This document shows, one piece after another, positions 51,219-60,556 of a DNA stretch of 61,355 bases. Position 1 is the stretch's first letter; each line of letters begins with the position of its first letter. Source of the stretch: DTU089 sp002440045 (GTDB lineage Bacteria; Bacillota; Clostridia; Oscillospirales; Acutalibacteraceae); assembly GCA_937885695.1 (NCBI GenBank), contig CALABP010000044.1:1-61355 (forward strand). The letters run 5' to 3'. The translations under genes and the position numbers were made by a program. The notes under the pieces are model-generated. The model saw only the letters and a list, made by a program, of their open reading frames with translations. It had not been told where the DNA came from and searched no databases.

Positions 51219-52236
51219 TTTGGCTGTTAGCTGTTAGCTATTAGCTGTTAGCTGTTAGCGCGCGGCGCTGCCGCTTGAGCTGTTAGCCGTTAGCTATTAG
51301 CTGTTAGCTACGCGGTTTCACCGCGATTGTAATCCGCACGTTGTGCGGAAAGCCGTTAGCTATTGGCTGTTAGCGTTAGCACGCGGCGCTGCCGCTTGAG
51401 CTGTTAGCCGTTAGCTATTAGCTGTTAGCTTGCGGCTTTGCCGCGATTATATTCCGCGTAAACGCGGAAAAATCAAGGGAAACGCTTACGCGTTTCGGCG
51501 GGCGGCAGGAGTTGAAGTAAGAAGTAATAAGTAAGAGTGAATAAGTGATTATAATCCGCACGTTGTGCGGAAAGCCGTTAGCTATTGGCTGTTAGCCGTT
51601 AGCACGCGGCTCTGCCGCGATTATATTCCGCGTAAACGCGGAAAAATCAAGGGAAACGCTTACGCGTTTCGGCGGGCGGCAGGTTGCCGTTCTGAGCCGT
51701 TAGCTGTCAGCTGTTAGCTATTAGCTACGCGGTTTCACCGCGATTGTAACCGCGCAAAGCGCGGTGTATAGCGGAAAATGCTTCGCATTTTGGCGGGCGG
51801 CAGGTTGCCGCCCCTACGGAAATAATAGGAAAATCGGTGCGGAAAATGCGAAGTTTTTGCGAAAAAAAGAATTGAAAACGGCATAAAATATTCAAATATT
51901 TTTTTACAACAAAGCCCCGTGTTTGGACAAAATCCGTTCACGGGGTTTATATTTTTATACAACAAAACCCTGTGAATGGACAAAATATAATCCATTCACA
52001 GGGTTCTTTTTATAGTAATATAAAAATGAAAATATGCAAGTCGCCGCCACGCAGGCTAACGGCTAACAGCTAACAGCTACAGGCTACCCCGTAGGGGCGG
52101 CAACCTGCCGCCCGCCAAAACGGCAACGCCGTTTTCCTTAATATTTCCGCGTTTACGCGGAATATAATCGCGGCAAAGCCGCGTGCTAAAAGCTAACAGC
52201 TAACAGCAAACAGCTCGCGCACGGCAAAGCCGCGCG
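51219..52236. repeat. Mosaic intergenic repeat array 4
   Basis: No gene in about 1 kb. It starts with TTAGC heptads right after spo0A, then several cycles of variable hairpins, GGCGGGCGGCAGG and heptads; a GAAGTAA-type heptad run (51513-51550); the 106-bp module (51840-51945); a CCCTGTGAATGG hairpin with T-run (51965-52010); the AATATAAAAATGAAAATATG module; and GCTAA heptads up to the minus-strand stop of the radical SAM gene. The two flanking genes converge. Confidence 0.88.
51840..51945 (-). repeat. 106-bp conserved module, copy 2
   Basis: Nearly identical to 30591-30696 (about one difference). Both copies follow CCGCCCCTACGG on the same strand and end in the CCCCGTG/CACGGGG hairpin. Confidence 0.75.
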
Positions 52237-53628
52237 CTACTTCCTATCTCTGTAATACTGCGTATGCGTTTTGGGGTGCTTATTGGTGCGCCAAATTTCG
52301 TCGGCGACGGGCTGCCACTCTTTGCTGAACTCGTCGCAGCGCGCGCAAAGGGTTTCAACGTCCTCGCTCACGATAAGGTCGGTGCTTTTTGCGCCCGTTT
52401 CTTTGATTATTGCGCGGAGCTTTTCGGGATTTTCAAGCATGGGGCACGGCCTTAAATGGTTGTCGTTAAACGGCTGACCCTTTCTGTATGCCATAAACAG
52501 CGGCTTTCTTAAAGCGTCAAGAAGCGTGTCGGTTCTGATGTTTGAGTCCGAATAATGAATGAACACGCACGGCTCTATATCGCCGTTTGAGTTGACGTGG
52601 AAATAGTTTCTGCCGCCGGCGATACAGCCGCCGACATACTCGCCGTCGTCCTGGAAATCCATAACAAACATCGGCTTGCCCGTTTTGCCGTTACGCATTT
52701 TTTTCATAAAATAGTACATATATTTGCGCTGCATGGGCGTTGGGATAAGCTCTTTATCGGCGTCGTGCCCGACGGGCATATAGTTGAAATAAAACGCGTA
52801 TTTCACGCCGAGGTCAACCATTTTGTCAAGAAAAGCGTCGTCCGTTACAGCCTCAACATTTTTTCTTGTGTAGCAAATCGAAATGCCGAAAAGAATTTTT
52901 TCACGCTTTAAAAGCTCCATCGCCTTTAAAGTGCGGTTGTAAGCGCCTTCGCCGCGGCGGTCGTCATTGCTTTCTTTTGTGCCCTCAATGCTTAATGCAA
53001 GCGTAATATTGCCGCATTTTTTTATGTCGCGGCACAGCTTTTCGTCAACAAGCGTTGCGTTTGTATAAATAAGAAACGTACATTCGGGATTTTCTTTTGC
53101 AAGCGTGACTATATCGTCTTTTCTTATAAGCGGCTCGCCGCCCGTCAGCATATAAAAATGCGTGCCGAGCGCCCTGCCCTGTTTCACAATTGAGCGCATT
53201 TCGTCAAGAGAAAGCTTTAAAGCATGGCCGTATTCAGCCGCCCAGCAGCCCTTGCAGTGAAGATTGCAGGCGCTTGTGGGGTCAAAAAGAATAGTCCACG
53301 GAATGTTGCAGTTATATTTGTCGCGGTTTGCCCTGACGGTTTTTGTTCCGTAATACCCCGCGTGAACGCCCAGTGAAAGAAGAAGCGATTTTATAAGCCC
53401 GCGGTCAACGTCGCGCAGAATGTTCTCGGCAAGGGTCAGGTAACAGTTGTCGCCCGATTTAACAGCCGCCTTCATTTTTGTGAAGTTTTCGGGGGGGAAC
53501 ATTTTAAAATGCCTTTCGGCAACGTTAAGAATTTTTAAAAGATTTTTTTGCGGAGCTTTGTCGATATATTTTAGAATACCCGAAATAGCTATATCGGCTG
53601 CAAAGTGAACCCCAAAATGCTCTGTCAC
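52237..53628 (-). CDS. Radical SAM protein with C-terminal Cys cluster (SPASM-like)
   Basis: The product is 463 aa, starting at GTG 53628 with GGGAGG 8 nt upstream. An N-terminal helical region of about 110 aa precedes the radical SAM core: the 4Fe-4S/SAM motif CNLHCKGCWAAEYG, the GGEP motif MLTGGEPLIRKDD, and LALSIEGTKESNDDRRGEGAY. The C-terminal part has further Cys (GGCIAGGRNYFHVNSNGDIEPCVFIHY, CPMLENPE, CARCDEF), like the SPASM auxiliary cluster. The N-terminal extension and motif order resemble clostridial radical SAM proteins of unknown substrate. It is not next to an obvious precursor peptide. Confidence 0.85.
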   Translation of the reverse strand: MTEHFGVHFAADIAISGILKYIDKAPQKNLLKILNVAERHFKMFPPENFTKMKAAVKSGDNCYLTLAENILRDVDRGLIKSLLLSLGVHAGYYGTKTVRANRDKYNCNIPWTILFDPTSACNLHCKGCWAAEYGHALKLSLDEMRSIVKQGRALGTHFYMLTGGEPLIRKDDIVTLAKENPECTFLIYTNATLVDEKLCRDIKKCGNITLALSIEGTKESNDDRRGEGAYNRTLKAMELLKREKILFGISICYTRKNVEAVTDDAFLDKMVDLGVKYAFYFNYMPVGHDADKELIPTPMQRKYMYYFMKKMRNGKTGKPMFVMDFQDDGEYVGGCIAGGRNYFHVNSNGDIEPCVFIHYSDSNIRTDTLLDALRKPLFMAYRKGQPFNDNHLRPCPMLENPEKLRAIIKETGAKSTDLIVSEDVETLCARCDEFSKEWQPVADEIWRTNKHPKTHTQYYRDRK

Positions 53629-53843
53629 CGAAAAAACCTCCCTTCAAGGTGTGCCGCAAGCGGTTTACGGTCGAAATTACAAAAATACATATGGAATAAT
53701 ACCATAATTCACGAATTTTGTAAACAAGCTAAAGCCTTTTTTTGGCACTTAAAAGAATTATTAGAACTTTACACAAATTTTATTCATTTTAAGAGCGGTT
53801 ATATGAAATTTTCAATAACGCGCGGCACAATTCGCGTCGGGTA

Positions 53844-53872
53844 TTTACAAAGCCGCTCTTTTGGTGTATACT
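53844..53872 (+). promoter_or_regulatory. Promoter of tagD
   Basis: TTTACA (53844-53849) and TATACT (53867-53872) are 17 bp apart, 38 nt before the start codon. Confidence 0.7.
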
Positions 53873-53909
53873 GAAAAAACAAAATAAAAATTTGCAGAGG
53901 GTTTATATT

Positions 53910-54338
53910 ATGAAAAGAGTTTTAACCTACGGCACTTTCGACCTGCTTCATTACGGTCACATAAATCTTTTAAGACGAGCCAAAGAATTGGGCGACTATC
54001 TTGTAGTTGCGCTTTCGACCGACGAGTTTAACGCAATCAAGGGCAAAAAGGCTTATCACAGCTATGAAACGCGCAAAAAGATGCTCGAAGCCATAAGATA
54101 TGTTGACCTTGTTATTCCCGAAAACAGCTGGGAGCAAAAAATTCAGGACGTGCTCGACTATAAAATCGACATTGTGGTTATGGGCTCGGACTGGGCGGGA
54201 AGCGACAAGTTCGATTATCTTAAAGATTATTGCGAGGTCGTTTATCTTGACAGAACGCCCGGCATCTCGACAACGCAGATTAAGCACGACCTTAACTTTA
54301 AAGAGGCTGTTAACGGCGTTGACCAGCTGCCCGAATAA
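53910..54338 (+). CDS. tagD: Glycerol-3-phosphate cytidylyltransferase
   Basis: The product is 142 aa from ATG 53910. Nucleotidyltransferase motifs: YGTFDLLHYGHINLLRRAKELGDYLVV (HxGH), RKKMLEAIRYVDLV, and the late ISTTQIKHDL (the IS-T-T-x-I signature). It makes CDP-glycerol from CTP and glycerol-3-phosphate for teichoic acid or CDP-glycerol-dependent glycans. No other tag/tar gene is next to it. A terminator follows. Confidence 0.94.
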   Translation: MKRVLTYGTFDLLHYGHINLLRRAKELGDYLVVALSTDEFNAIKGKKAYHSYETRKKMLEAIRYVDLVIPENSWEQKIQDVLDYKIDIVVMGSDWAGSDKFDYLKDYCEVVYLDRTPGISTTQIKHDLNFKEAVNGVDQLPE

Positions 54339-54359
54339 AACAAAAAAATCAACTGTCCT

Positions 54360-54394
54360 TTGCCCCGTGAATTAACCCTCACGGGGCTTAATTT
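54360..54394 (+). terminator. Terminator of tagD
   Basis: GCCCCGTGA (54362-54370) pairs with TCACGGGGC (54379-54387), followed by TTAATTT. Confidence 0.85.
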
Positions 54395-54489
54395 ATGTGT
54401 TTTATGTGTTGACCGAACGGGGCTTTATATATTATAATAAGTTATTATATTTATCAATTTTTCTTTTGTGTTATATCGGAGGCTCTTTT

Positions 54490-55323
54490 ATGACAGGTGT
54501 TATCGACGTCGGCGGCGGCATGCGCGGCATTTACGGCGCGGGTGTTTTTGACGGCTTTCTTGACAGCGGCATTTCTTTTGACAAGGTTGTCGGCATATCC
54601 GCGGGCAGTGCGAACGCCGCGTCTTTTCTTGCGGGGCAAAAAGGCAGAAACCGCCGTTTTTATGAGGAATACTCTTTCAGAAAAGAGTATATGAGCCTTA
54701 AAAATTTTATTGAAAAAGGCTCTTATGTTGACCTTCAATACGTTTATGAAACCCTGAGCATAAAAGGCGGCGAAGATCCGCTTGACTGTAAAAAAATAAA
54801 AGAAAGCCCCGCAGAGCTTTTTGTTCCTGCAACAAACGCCGTAACGGGCGGGTGCTCTTTGTTTACAAAGGACGATATAAACGATTTCGATTATTTCCCT
54901 TTAATGGCGTCGTCGTGCCTTCCGATAGTCGGAAAGCCCGTTTTTAAAAACGGCGTGCCGTATTTTGACGGCGGAATGTCCGACCCCGTGCCCGTAAAAA
55001 TGCTTTGCGATATGGGCTGCGACAAAATTGTTCTTATTCTTACAAAGCCGAAAGACGTTTTGCGCACCCCCGGCAAAGACGCCTATGCCGCAAAGCTTCT
55101 TAAAAAGAAATACCCGAAAGCGGCAGAGGGGCTTTCTTACAGATACAAGCGCTATAACGAGGGCGTTTTGCTTGCAAAAAAGCTTGAAAAAGAAGGCAAA
55201 GCGCTTATAATCGCACCCGACGACTGCTGCGGCGTGGATACGCTTAAAAGAACAAAAGAAAGTCTTGAAGCTTTGTATAAAAAAGGTTATAATGATTCAA
55301 GAACCGCACTGTCTTTTATCTGA
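54490..55323 (+). CDS. Patatin-like phospholipase
   Basis: About 278 aa from ATG 54490 with GGAGG. The oxyanion loop is GGGMRGIYGAG, the nucleophile Ser37 is in VGISAGSANAASF and the catalytic Asp160 is in DGGMSDPVP; together this is the patatin Ser-Asp dyad. It hydrolyses acyl lipids. The group is the clostridial/bacterial YlbK/YjjU-like cytoplasmic patatins. The acyltransferase gene starts 14 nt after it and is probably co-transcribed. Confidence 0.93.
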   Translation: MTGVIDVGGGMRGIYGAGVFDGFLDSGISFDKVVGISAGSANAASFLAGQKGRNRRFYEEYSFRKEYMSLKNFIEKGSYVDLQYVYETLSIKGGEDPLDCKKIKESPAELFVPATNAVTGGCSLFTKDDINDFDYFPLMASSCLPIVGKPVFKNGVPYFDGGMSDPVPVKMLCDMGCDKIVLILTKPKDVLRTPGKDAYAAKLLKKKYPKAAEGLSYRYKRYNEGVLLAKKLEKEGKALIIAPDDCCGVDTLKRTKESLEALYKKGYNDSRTALSFI

Positions 55324-55337
55324 AAAGGAGATTGAAA

Positions 55338-56252
55338 ATGAAGCATCTGTCCGATTTCTATTTACTCATCGAAGAAAAATGCCGCTTCCCCGAAGAAGCG
55401 TGCGACGTTCTTAACGCCGTCGCAAAACGCCTTGACGAGGAGCCTGATTTTGCCGCGGAATTTGACAGGGCAAGGCGGCTGTTTATGTTCCCGAAAGCGC
55501 ACAATATTCACAGATACCTCGATATGATAAAAAACACAGCCGAAAAATACGGCGTACCCGAATATACGCTCGACCTTGTTTTTCTTATGTCGTGCTCGGA
55601 GCTTTTATACCGCCGCTTTAAAGCGCGCGGCGTTTCGGATGAAATTTTTTGGGAGTCTATGAACGACCTGCGCTACAAGCTTCTTGAATGTATGGAGTGC
55701 GAAGGCGTTGTCGGCACGTTTGTTGCAAGCTGGTTTCAGGGCTTTTATGAAGTTGACCGCTTCGCTCTCGGCAGATTTCAGTTTGAAGAGCGCGACTTTC
55801 CGTGCGACTTTACGACAAGCGCCGGCTTTAAAATCAAAAAGGGCGACGCTTGCGTAAACTTCCATATACCCTCATCGGGCGTTCCGCTTTCTGACGAGGT
55901 GCGTTTTGACGCTTACAAAAAAGCATACGACTTTTTCTCTCATTGCAGAAAAGACAATAACATATATTTCATTTGCAGCTCATGGCTTCTTTATCCAAGG
56001 CACCGCGAGTTTTTGCCCGAAAACCTCAATATCCGCCGCTTTATGGACGATTTTGAGATTTTTGACAGCTCCGAGCACGAAGGCTTCGGCGATGACTGGC
56101 GCGTTTTCGGCCATTATACCGACTTTCCGCTTGAAGAGTGGCCCGAAGATACCGCTTTGAGAAGAGCCTATAAAAAATGGCTCACCGACGGCAACCCCAC
56201 GGGGCACGGCTGCGGCGTTATCGTCTTTGACGGCGAAAAAATATTGCGTTAA
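55338..56252 (+). CDS. Acyltransferase of the GNAT-like two-domain type
   Basis: About 304 aa from ATG 55338 with AAAAGGAG 7 nt upstream. The layout matches bacterial proteins with an N-acyltransferase N-terminal domain (about 1-130, helical) and a GNAT-like C-terminal domain (about 155-300: VNFHIPSSGVPLSDE, YFICSSWLLYPRHREFLPENLNI). The family is common beside glycoside hydrolases of gut Firmicutes, as here next to a GH38 mannosidase. The acyl acceptor is unknown. The family identity is from pattern memory only. Confidence 0.65.
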   Translation: MKHLSDFYLLIEEKCRFPEEACDVLNAVAKRLDEEPDFAAEFDRARRLFMFPKAHNIHRYLDMIKNTAEKYGVPEYTLDLVFLMSCSELLYRRFKARGVSDEIFWESMNDLRYKLLECMECEGVVGTFVASWFQGFYEVDRFALGRFQFEERDFPCDFTTSAGFKIKKGDACVNFHIPSSGVPLSDEVRFDAYKKAYDFFSHCRKDNNIYFICSSWLLYPRHREFLPENLNIRRFMDDFEIFDSSEHEGFGDDWRVFGHYTDFPLEEWPEDTALRRAYKKWLTDGNPTGHGCGVIVFDGEKILR

Positions 56253-56286
56253 AAAATTTTTCCGATTTTCATAAAGGAGCACATTT

Positions 56287-58080
56287 ATGCCGAATACCGT
56301 TATATTCACACCTCAGCTTACAAGGCGCATTTCACATTTCAAAAAATATGATATAGAAGTCCCCAAAAAGCTTCTCGAAAAGCACTCAAAACGCCCCGAC
56401 CTTTCGGACTTTCCGTATCCGCTTCCGTGCAGAAAAAGCAGTTACACCTGTTTTTGCGAGGGCGAAAACGGCGTTATGTGGTACGGCGGCACGGGCGGCG
56501 TTACGCGCTTTGACGAAAACGCCGAAAGCATTTATGACAAGGTGATGTTTTTCAGCGCAAAAAGAGACCTTCTCGACAACAACGTTTCGGCTCTCGAAGC
56601 CGACGGCGACGGCGTGTGGGCGCTCACAGACACGGGCGTCGCGCACATCGAAATGGTAAAAATGACCATGGAAGAAAAGGCATATGCACTGCTTCACGAA
56701 ACGCTTACATACGTTCAGCGTCACGGAATGGTCAGCCAAAAAAAGCTTTCCGAAAGCAGCAACATAAAATCGGCGCTTCCGCACGGGCATTCGGATAACG
56801 ACGGCTGTTTTACTTCGGGCTTTGCCATAGGCGAAATATTCCGCTATGCAACGCTCAAGCGCGAAAAAGGCGCGTTCTCTCCGGAGACGCTTGACGCGCT
56901 TAAAACCGCAACAAGAGCAAGCGAAGCGTGCCTTTTGCTTATGTATATAGCGGGCCGCGGCGACGGCTTTGTTTCAAGAACATACGTCACAAGCAACGAA
57001 ATAGTGCCCGACGACGGACTGTTTTATAAAAAGAACGGCGAAACCGCCGTGTGCCTCAACACAACAGCCGCCCGCGAAAGAAAGCTTGTCGGCCATGAGG
57101 TTAAAGCCGACGCACCCATTCCGAAAAGGCTCAGAAAGCTTTATGCCGACGAGGGCTTTGAAGATGAGGATATAACATACAAGGGCGACACAAGCAGCGA
57201 CGAAATCACGCTTCACTACCTTCACCTGCTTGTTGCTCACGAGTTTCTCGGAAAAGAGGACCCCGAGCTTGACGAGCTTATAATTCACGCCGCAAAAGCC
57301 ACAATGGACCACATAATAACCCACGGCTTTGAGCTTTATGAATGCGACAACAAGCCTACGACATGGGCAAAGTGGAGCAAGGAATATTTTGAAACCGACA
57401 TCGGCTGGGCAGACGCGTGCCTTAATTCAGCCGAGGTTATGATGTATCTTAAAGTCACAATGCACGTTTCGGGCGAAGAGGGCATTTATAAAGAAGCTCT
57501 TGAAAAGCTTGAAAGCGAAGGCTATCTTGACCTTGTCACAAAGCATTTTGACCGTTTCCATCAGGCGAGCCTTGCTTTGGGAGTAGACGACCGCGAAGAG
57601 GTTATGTACGGCGACCATATGCTTGCGGTAGCTTCGTTCTTTGCTCTTATTTCGCTTGAAAAGGACGAGAAAAAGAAAGAGCTGTTTAAAGAGGGCTTTC
57701 GCTCATGGCGGTATACGTTAGCGCCCGAGTTTAACCCCGGCTATGACTTTCTTTATTTTATTTCCGACCCCGAAAACGCCCGCCCCGACGAAGAACGCAT
57801 TAAAACATGGTTTTACCGTTTCGGCGTTTCGCGCCTTGCAAGCGGCGTTTCGCTTACAGAGCGCATAGACATTCCCAAAAAGCGCCTTCGCGGCGATTAT
57901 TACGAAACAAGCGTGCTTCTTCCCAATGACGAGCGGTTTATTGCAAAATACGACAGAAATCCGCTTGAATACAAAAATGAGGACAGCGGCGGAACGTTCT
58001 GCATAGAAAGCTGTTATCCCTTTACCTTTGCCTATTGGATTGGCAGATATTTCGGACTTATAGCGGAGGAAAACATATGA
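56287..58080 (+). CDS. Propeller-like segment plus (alpha/alpha) toroid protein, GH-associated
   Basis: The product is 597 aa. Residues about 50-125 include sensor-propeller-like blades (GENGVMWYGGTGGVTRFDE, DGDGVWALTDTGVAHIE). From about 150 on it looks like an alpha/alpha toroid: SDNDGCFTSGFAIGEIFRYATLKRE is the anchor motif of a family annotated as ligand-binding sensor or glycosidase-like proteins. No signal peptide. It overlaps the GH38 mannosidase gene by 4 nt (ATGA), so it probably acts on the same glycan. I do not know the reaction. Confidence 0.6.
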   Translation: MPNTVIFTPQLTRRISHFKKYDIEVPKKLLEKHSKRPDLSDFPYPLPCRKSSYTCFCEGENGVMWYGGTGGVTRFDENAESIYDKVMFFSAKRDLLDNNVSALEADGDGVWALTDTGVAHIEMVKMTMEEKAYALLHETLTYVQRHGMVSQKKLSESSNIKSALPHGHSDNDGCFTSGFAIGEIFRYATLKREKGAFSPETLDALKTATRASEACLLLMYIAGRGDGFVSRTYVTSNEIVPDDGLFYKKNGETAVCLNTTAARERKLVGHEVKADAPIPKRLRKLYADEGFEDEDITYKGDTSSDEITLHYLHLLVAHEFLGKEDPELDELIIHAAKATMDHIITHGFELYECDNKPTTWAKWSKEYFETDIGWADACLNSAEVMMYLKVTMHVSGEEGIYKEALEKLESEGYLDLVTKHFDRFHQASLALGVDDREEVMYGDHMLAVASFFALISLEKDEKKKELFKEGFRSWRYTLAPEFNPGYDFLYFISDPENARPDEERIKTWFYRFGVSRLASGVSLTERIDIPKKRLRGDYYETSVLLPNDERFIAKYDRNPLEYKNEDSGGTFCIESCYPFTFAYWIGRYFGLIAEENI

Positions 58081-60554
58081 AAACCGACATCAAGCTTATT
58101 GGCAACGCACACCTCGACCCCATTTGGCTCTGGCGCTGGCAGGAGGGCTGCGGCGAGGTCCTTCAGACCTTCAGAAGCGCTCTTGACAGGCTCAAAGAAT
58201 ACGACGATTTTGTATTCACGTGCTCTTCTGCCTCATACTACAAGTGGGTTGAAGATATTGACCCCGAAATGTTTGAAGAAATCCGCGCAATGGTAAAGCG
58301 CGGCAGATGGGTCCCCGTAAACGGCTGGTGGGTTCAGCCCGACTGCAATATGCCCTCGGGCGAAAGCTTTGCAAGACAGGCTCTTTACAGCCAGCTTTAT
58401 TACTACGAAAAATTCGGCATAACCTGCAAAACGGGCTATAACGTTGACTCGTTCGGTCACAACGCCATGATGCCCCAGCTTTTAATAAAGGGCGGCATGT
58501 CTGCTTATGTTATGATGCGCCCCGGCATGCACGAAAACAGCAATATCCCCGAGGATGTTTTTTGGTGGGACAGCCCCGACGGCTCACGCATTCCCACATA
58601 CCGCATCCCGGACGGCTACGGCATGAGCGGCAAAAAAAGCCTTGACAGAGCGCTTGAAGAGCTTAACAGCCGTGCAAATAAAAACGGCCACGGAATGATG
58701 CTTCTTTACGGCGTCGGCAACCACGGCGGCGGACCGACAAGGGGCGATATAGAATATCTTAAAGAGCACATGCACCGCGAGGGTTTTTGCGACCTTAAAT
58801 TTTCTTCGCCAGACGAGTTTTTTAAAGAGCTTCTTTTACAGCCTCTTGATTTACCCGTATGGTCGGACGATTTACAGCACCACGCGAGCGGCTGCTACAG
58901 CGCGACATCTTTAGTGAAACAGCTCAACAGAAAGTGCGAAAATCTTCTTGCCGCCGCCGAAAAATGGGATACGGTCGCGTCGGTAATGACCCCCTCAAAG
59001 CCCCGCACCGAGGACTTTAAAGAGGCGTGGCGCGATGTGTGCTTTAACCAATTCCACGACATTCTTTGCGGCTGCTCGATAAAAGAAGCGTATGACGACG
59101 TAAACGAAAGCGACGGCCACGCGCTTACAATCGCTTCAAGGGCATATAACGACGCCGTTTTAAAAATTGCAAGGCGCATCGGCACTTGGGTTGACGGCGT
59201 AAGCGACCCCGTTCTTCTTGACGAGCGCCATTACACGGGCGTTGACCTTAAATTTGACAGACCCGTTGTTGTGTTCAATCCCCACTCTTACCCGATAAAA
59301 ATGCCCGTCAGGACATATCACCCCTCGCTTTCGGTCAAAAACTCCGCGGGCGAAGAAGTCATTTTCCAAAACGTCCGCTCTTCGCGCTCTAACGACGACC
59401 ACCTTGACACGCTGTTTGAAGCGTCCGTTCAGCCGCTCGGCTATGCAACATATTGGCTCTCTTTTGACCGCGATTCAAAAGCTCCCGAAAAAAGCGAATG
59501 CGACCAAAGCTATTTTATGGAAAACGAGTTTATCTCGGTTGAGCTTGACTCAAAAACGGGCTTTATAAAGCACCTTTTTGACAAAGAAAGCGGCGTTGAG
59601 TTTGCCGATGAAAAATATCTTGCCATTCCGACGGTTATAGACGACTCAAAAACAGATACCTGGGCGCACATGGTGTTCAAGTTCCACGACATCAAAGGCA
59701 TTCCCGAGCTTGTTTCGATTGAAAGAGTTGAAGACGGCGCTTTAAGAAGCGTTGTAAGAACAGTCCACAAGTTTAACGACTCTTACATTTATCAGGACTT
59801 TTCGCTCATGAAGGGTCAGCGCACTTTAAGGGTCGATTGCAAAGCGCTTTGGCAGGAAAGATTTACAATGCTCAAATTCGCGTTCCCGATAGGCGGCACC
59901 GACGAAATTTCGACGTATGAAATCCCCTGCGGCTTTATAAAACGCCCGTGCGACGGCGACGAAGAGCCTGCGCTTAACTGGGCGGACCTTACCGTAACAA
60001 AAGGCGGCAAGCGGTGCGGAATTTCTGTTATGAGCGACTCTAAATACAGCTACGACTGCCCCGGCACGGAGTTAAGACTCACGGCGCTCAGAAACGTTAT
60101 TTTTGCCGACCACTATTCATACCGCCCCGAAGCGTCGTTCAATTTTACGGACGAGGGCAAGAATTATTTCTCTTACGGAATATATCTTCATTCGGGCGAA
60201 GCGGAAGCTTCCGACATCGTTAAAGAAGCCCACCTTTTCAATAACAATGTTGTCACCGTTCCCGAAAGCTATCACAAGGGCGAATTACCTCAGGACGACT
60301 GCTTTATGAGCGTCAACGCCGACAACGTTCTTGTTACGGCGGTAAAGCGTGCCGAGGACCAAAGCGGCGACCTTGTAATAAGACTTTATGAAACAAAGGG
60401 CATTCCTTCAACGCATTGCTGTCTTATGAGCAAGCTGTTTGACAACGGCTTCTGGTTTGATATAGGAAAACATGAAATCAAGACCTTCAGGGTAAGCCAC
60501 GACCTTTCTGTAAAAGAAACGGACTTTCTTGAAGGCATCGTAAAAGGCGACTGA
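58077..60554 (+). CDS. Alpha-mannosidase, glycoside hydrolase family 38
   Basis: About 825 aa from ATG 58077, overlapping the previous stop by 4 nt. GH38 metal site: GNAHLDPIWLWRW (His12, Asp14) and the nucleophile Asp124 in YNVDSFGHNAMMPQ; the third part is LYGVGNHGGGPT. The middle FNQFHDILCGCSIKEAYDD is the second conserved block, followed by the beta-rich C-terminal domains. It is cytoplasmic (no signal peptide), acting on imported mannosides such as N-glycan breakdown products. The next gene starts 2 nt after its stop. Confidence 0.94.
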   Translation: MKTDIKLIGNAHLDPIWLWRWQEGCGEVLQTFRSALDRLKEYDDFVFTCSSASYYKWVEDIDPEMFEEIRAMVKRGRWVPVNGWWVQPDCNMPSGESFARQALYSQLYYYEKFGITCKTGYNVDSFGHNAMMPQLLIKGGMSAYVMMRPGMHENSNIPEDVFWWDSPDGSRIPTYRIPDGYGMSGKKSLDRALEELNSRANKNGHGMMLLYGVGNHGGGPTRGDIEYLKEHMHREGFCDLKFSSPDEFFKELLLQPLDLPVWSDDLQHHASGCYSATSLVKQLNRKCENLLAAAEKWDTVASVMTPSKPRTEDFKEAWRDVCFNQFHDILCGCSIKEAYDDVNESDGHALTIASRAYNDAVLKIARRIGTWVDGVSDPVLLDERHYTGVDLKFDRPVVVFNPHSYPIKMPVRTYHPSLSVKNSAGEEVIFQNVRSSRSNDDHLDTLFEASVQPLGYATYWLSFDRDSKAPEKSECDQSYFMENEFISVELDSKTGFIKHLFDKESGVEFADEKYLAIPTVIDDSKTDTWAHMVFKFHDIKGIPELVSIERVEDGALRSVVRTVHKFNDSYIYQDFSLMKGQRTLRVDCKALWQERFTMLKFAFPIGGTDEISTYEIPCGFIKRPCDGDEEPALNWADLTVTKGGKRCGISVMSDSKYSYDCPGTELRLTALRNVIFADHYSYRPEASFNFTDEGKNYFSYGIYLHSGEAEASDIVKEAHLFNNNVVTVPESYHKGELPQDDCFMSVNADNVLVTAVKRAEDQSGDLVIRLYETKGIPSTHCCLMSKLFDNGFWFDIGKHEIKTFRVSHDLSVKETDFLEGIVKGD

Positions 60555-60556
60555 TT

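Noticed and set aside
51735..51995. Minus-strand frame with a close relative at 30465-30692
   Set aside because: Both frames are translations of the same copied intergenic modules (heptads, 106-bp module); they lack ribosome sites and protein-like composition.
53629..53843. Small gene between the radical SAM gene and tagD
   Set aside because: A frame at 53605-53874 has no ribosome site and runs through AT-rich promoter DNA; the region is best read as divergent control DNA.
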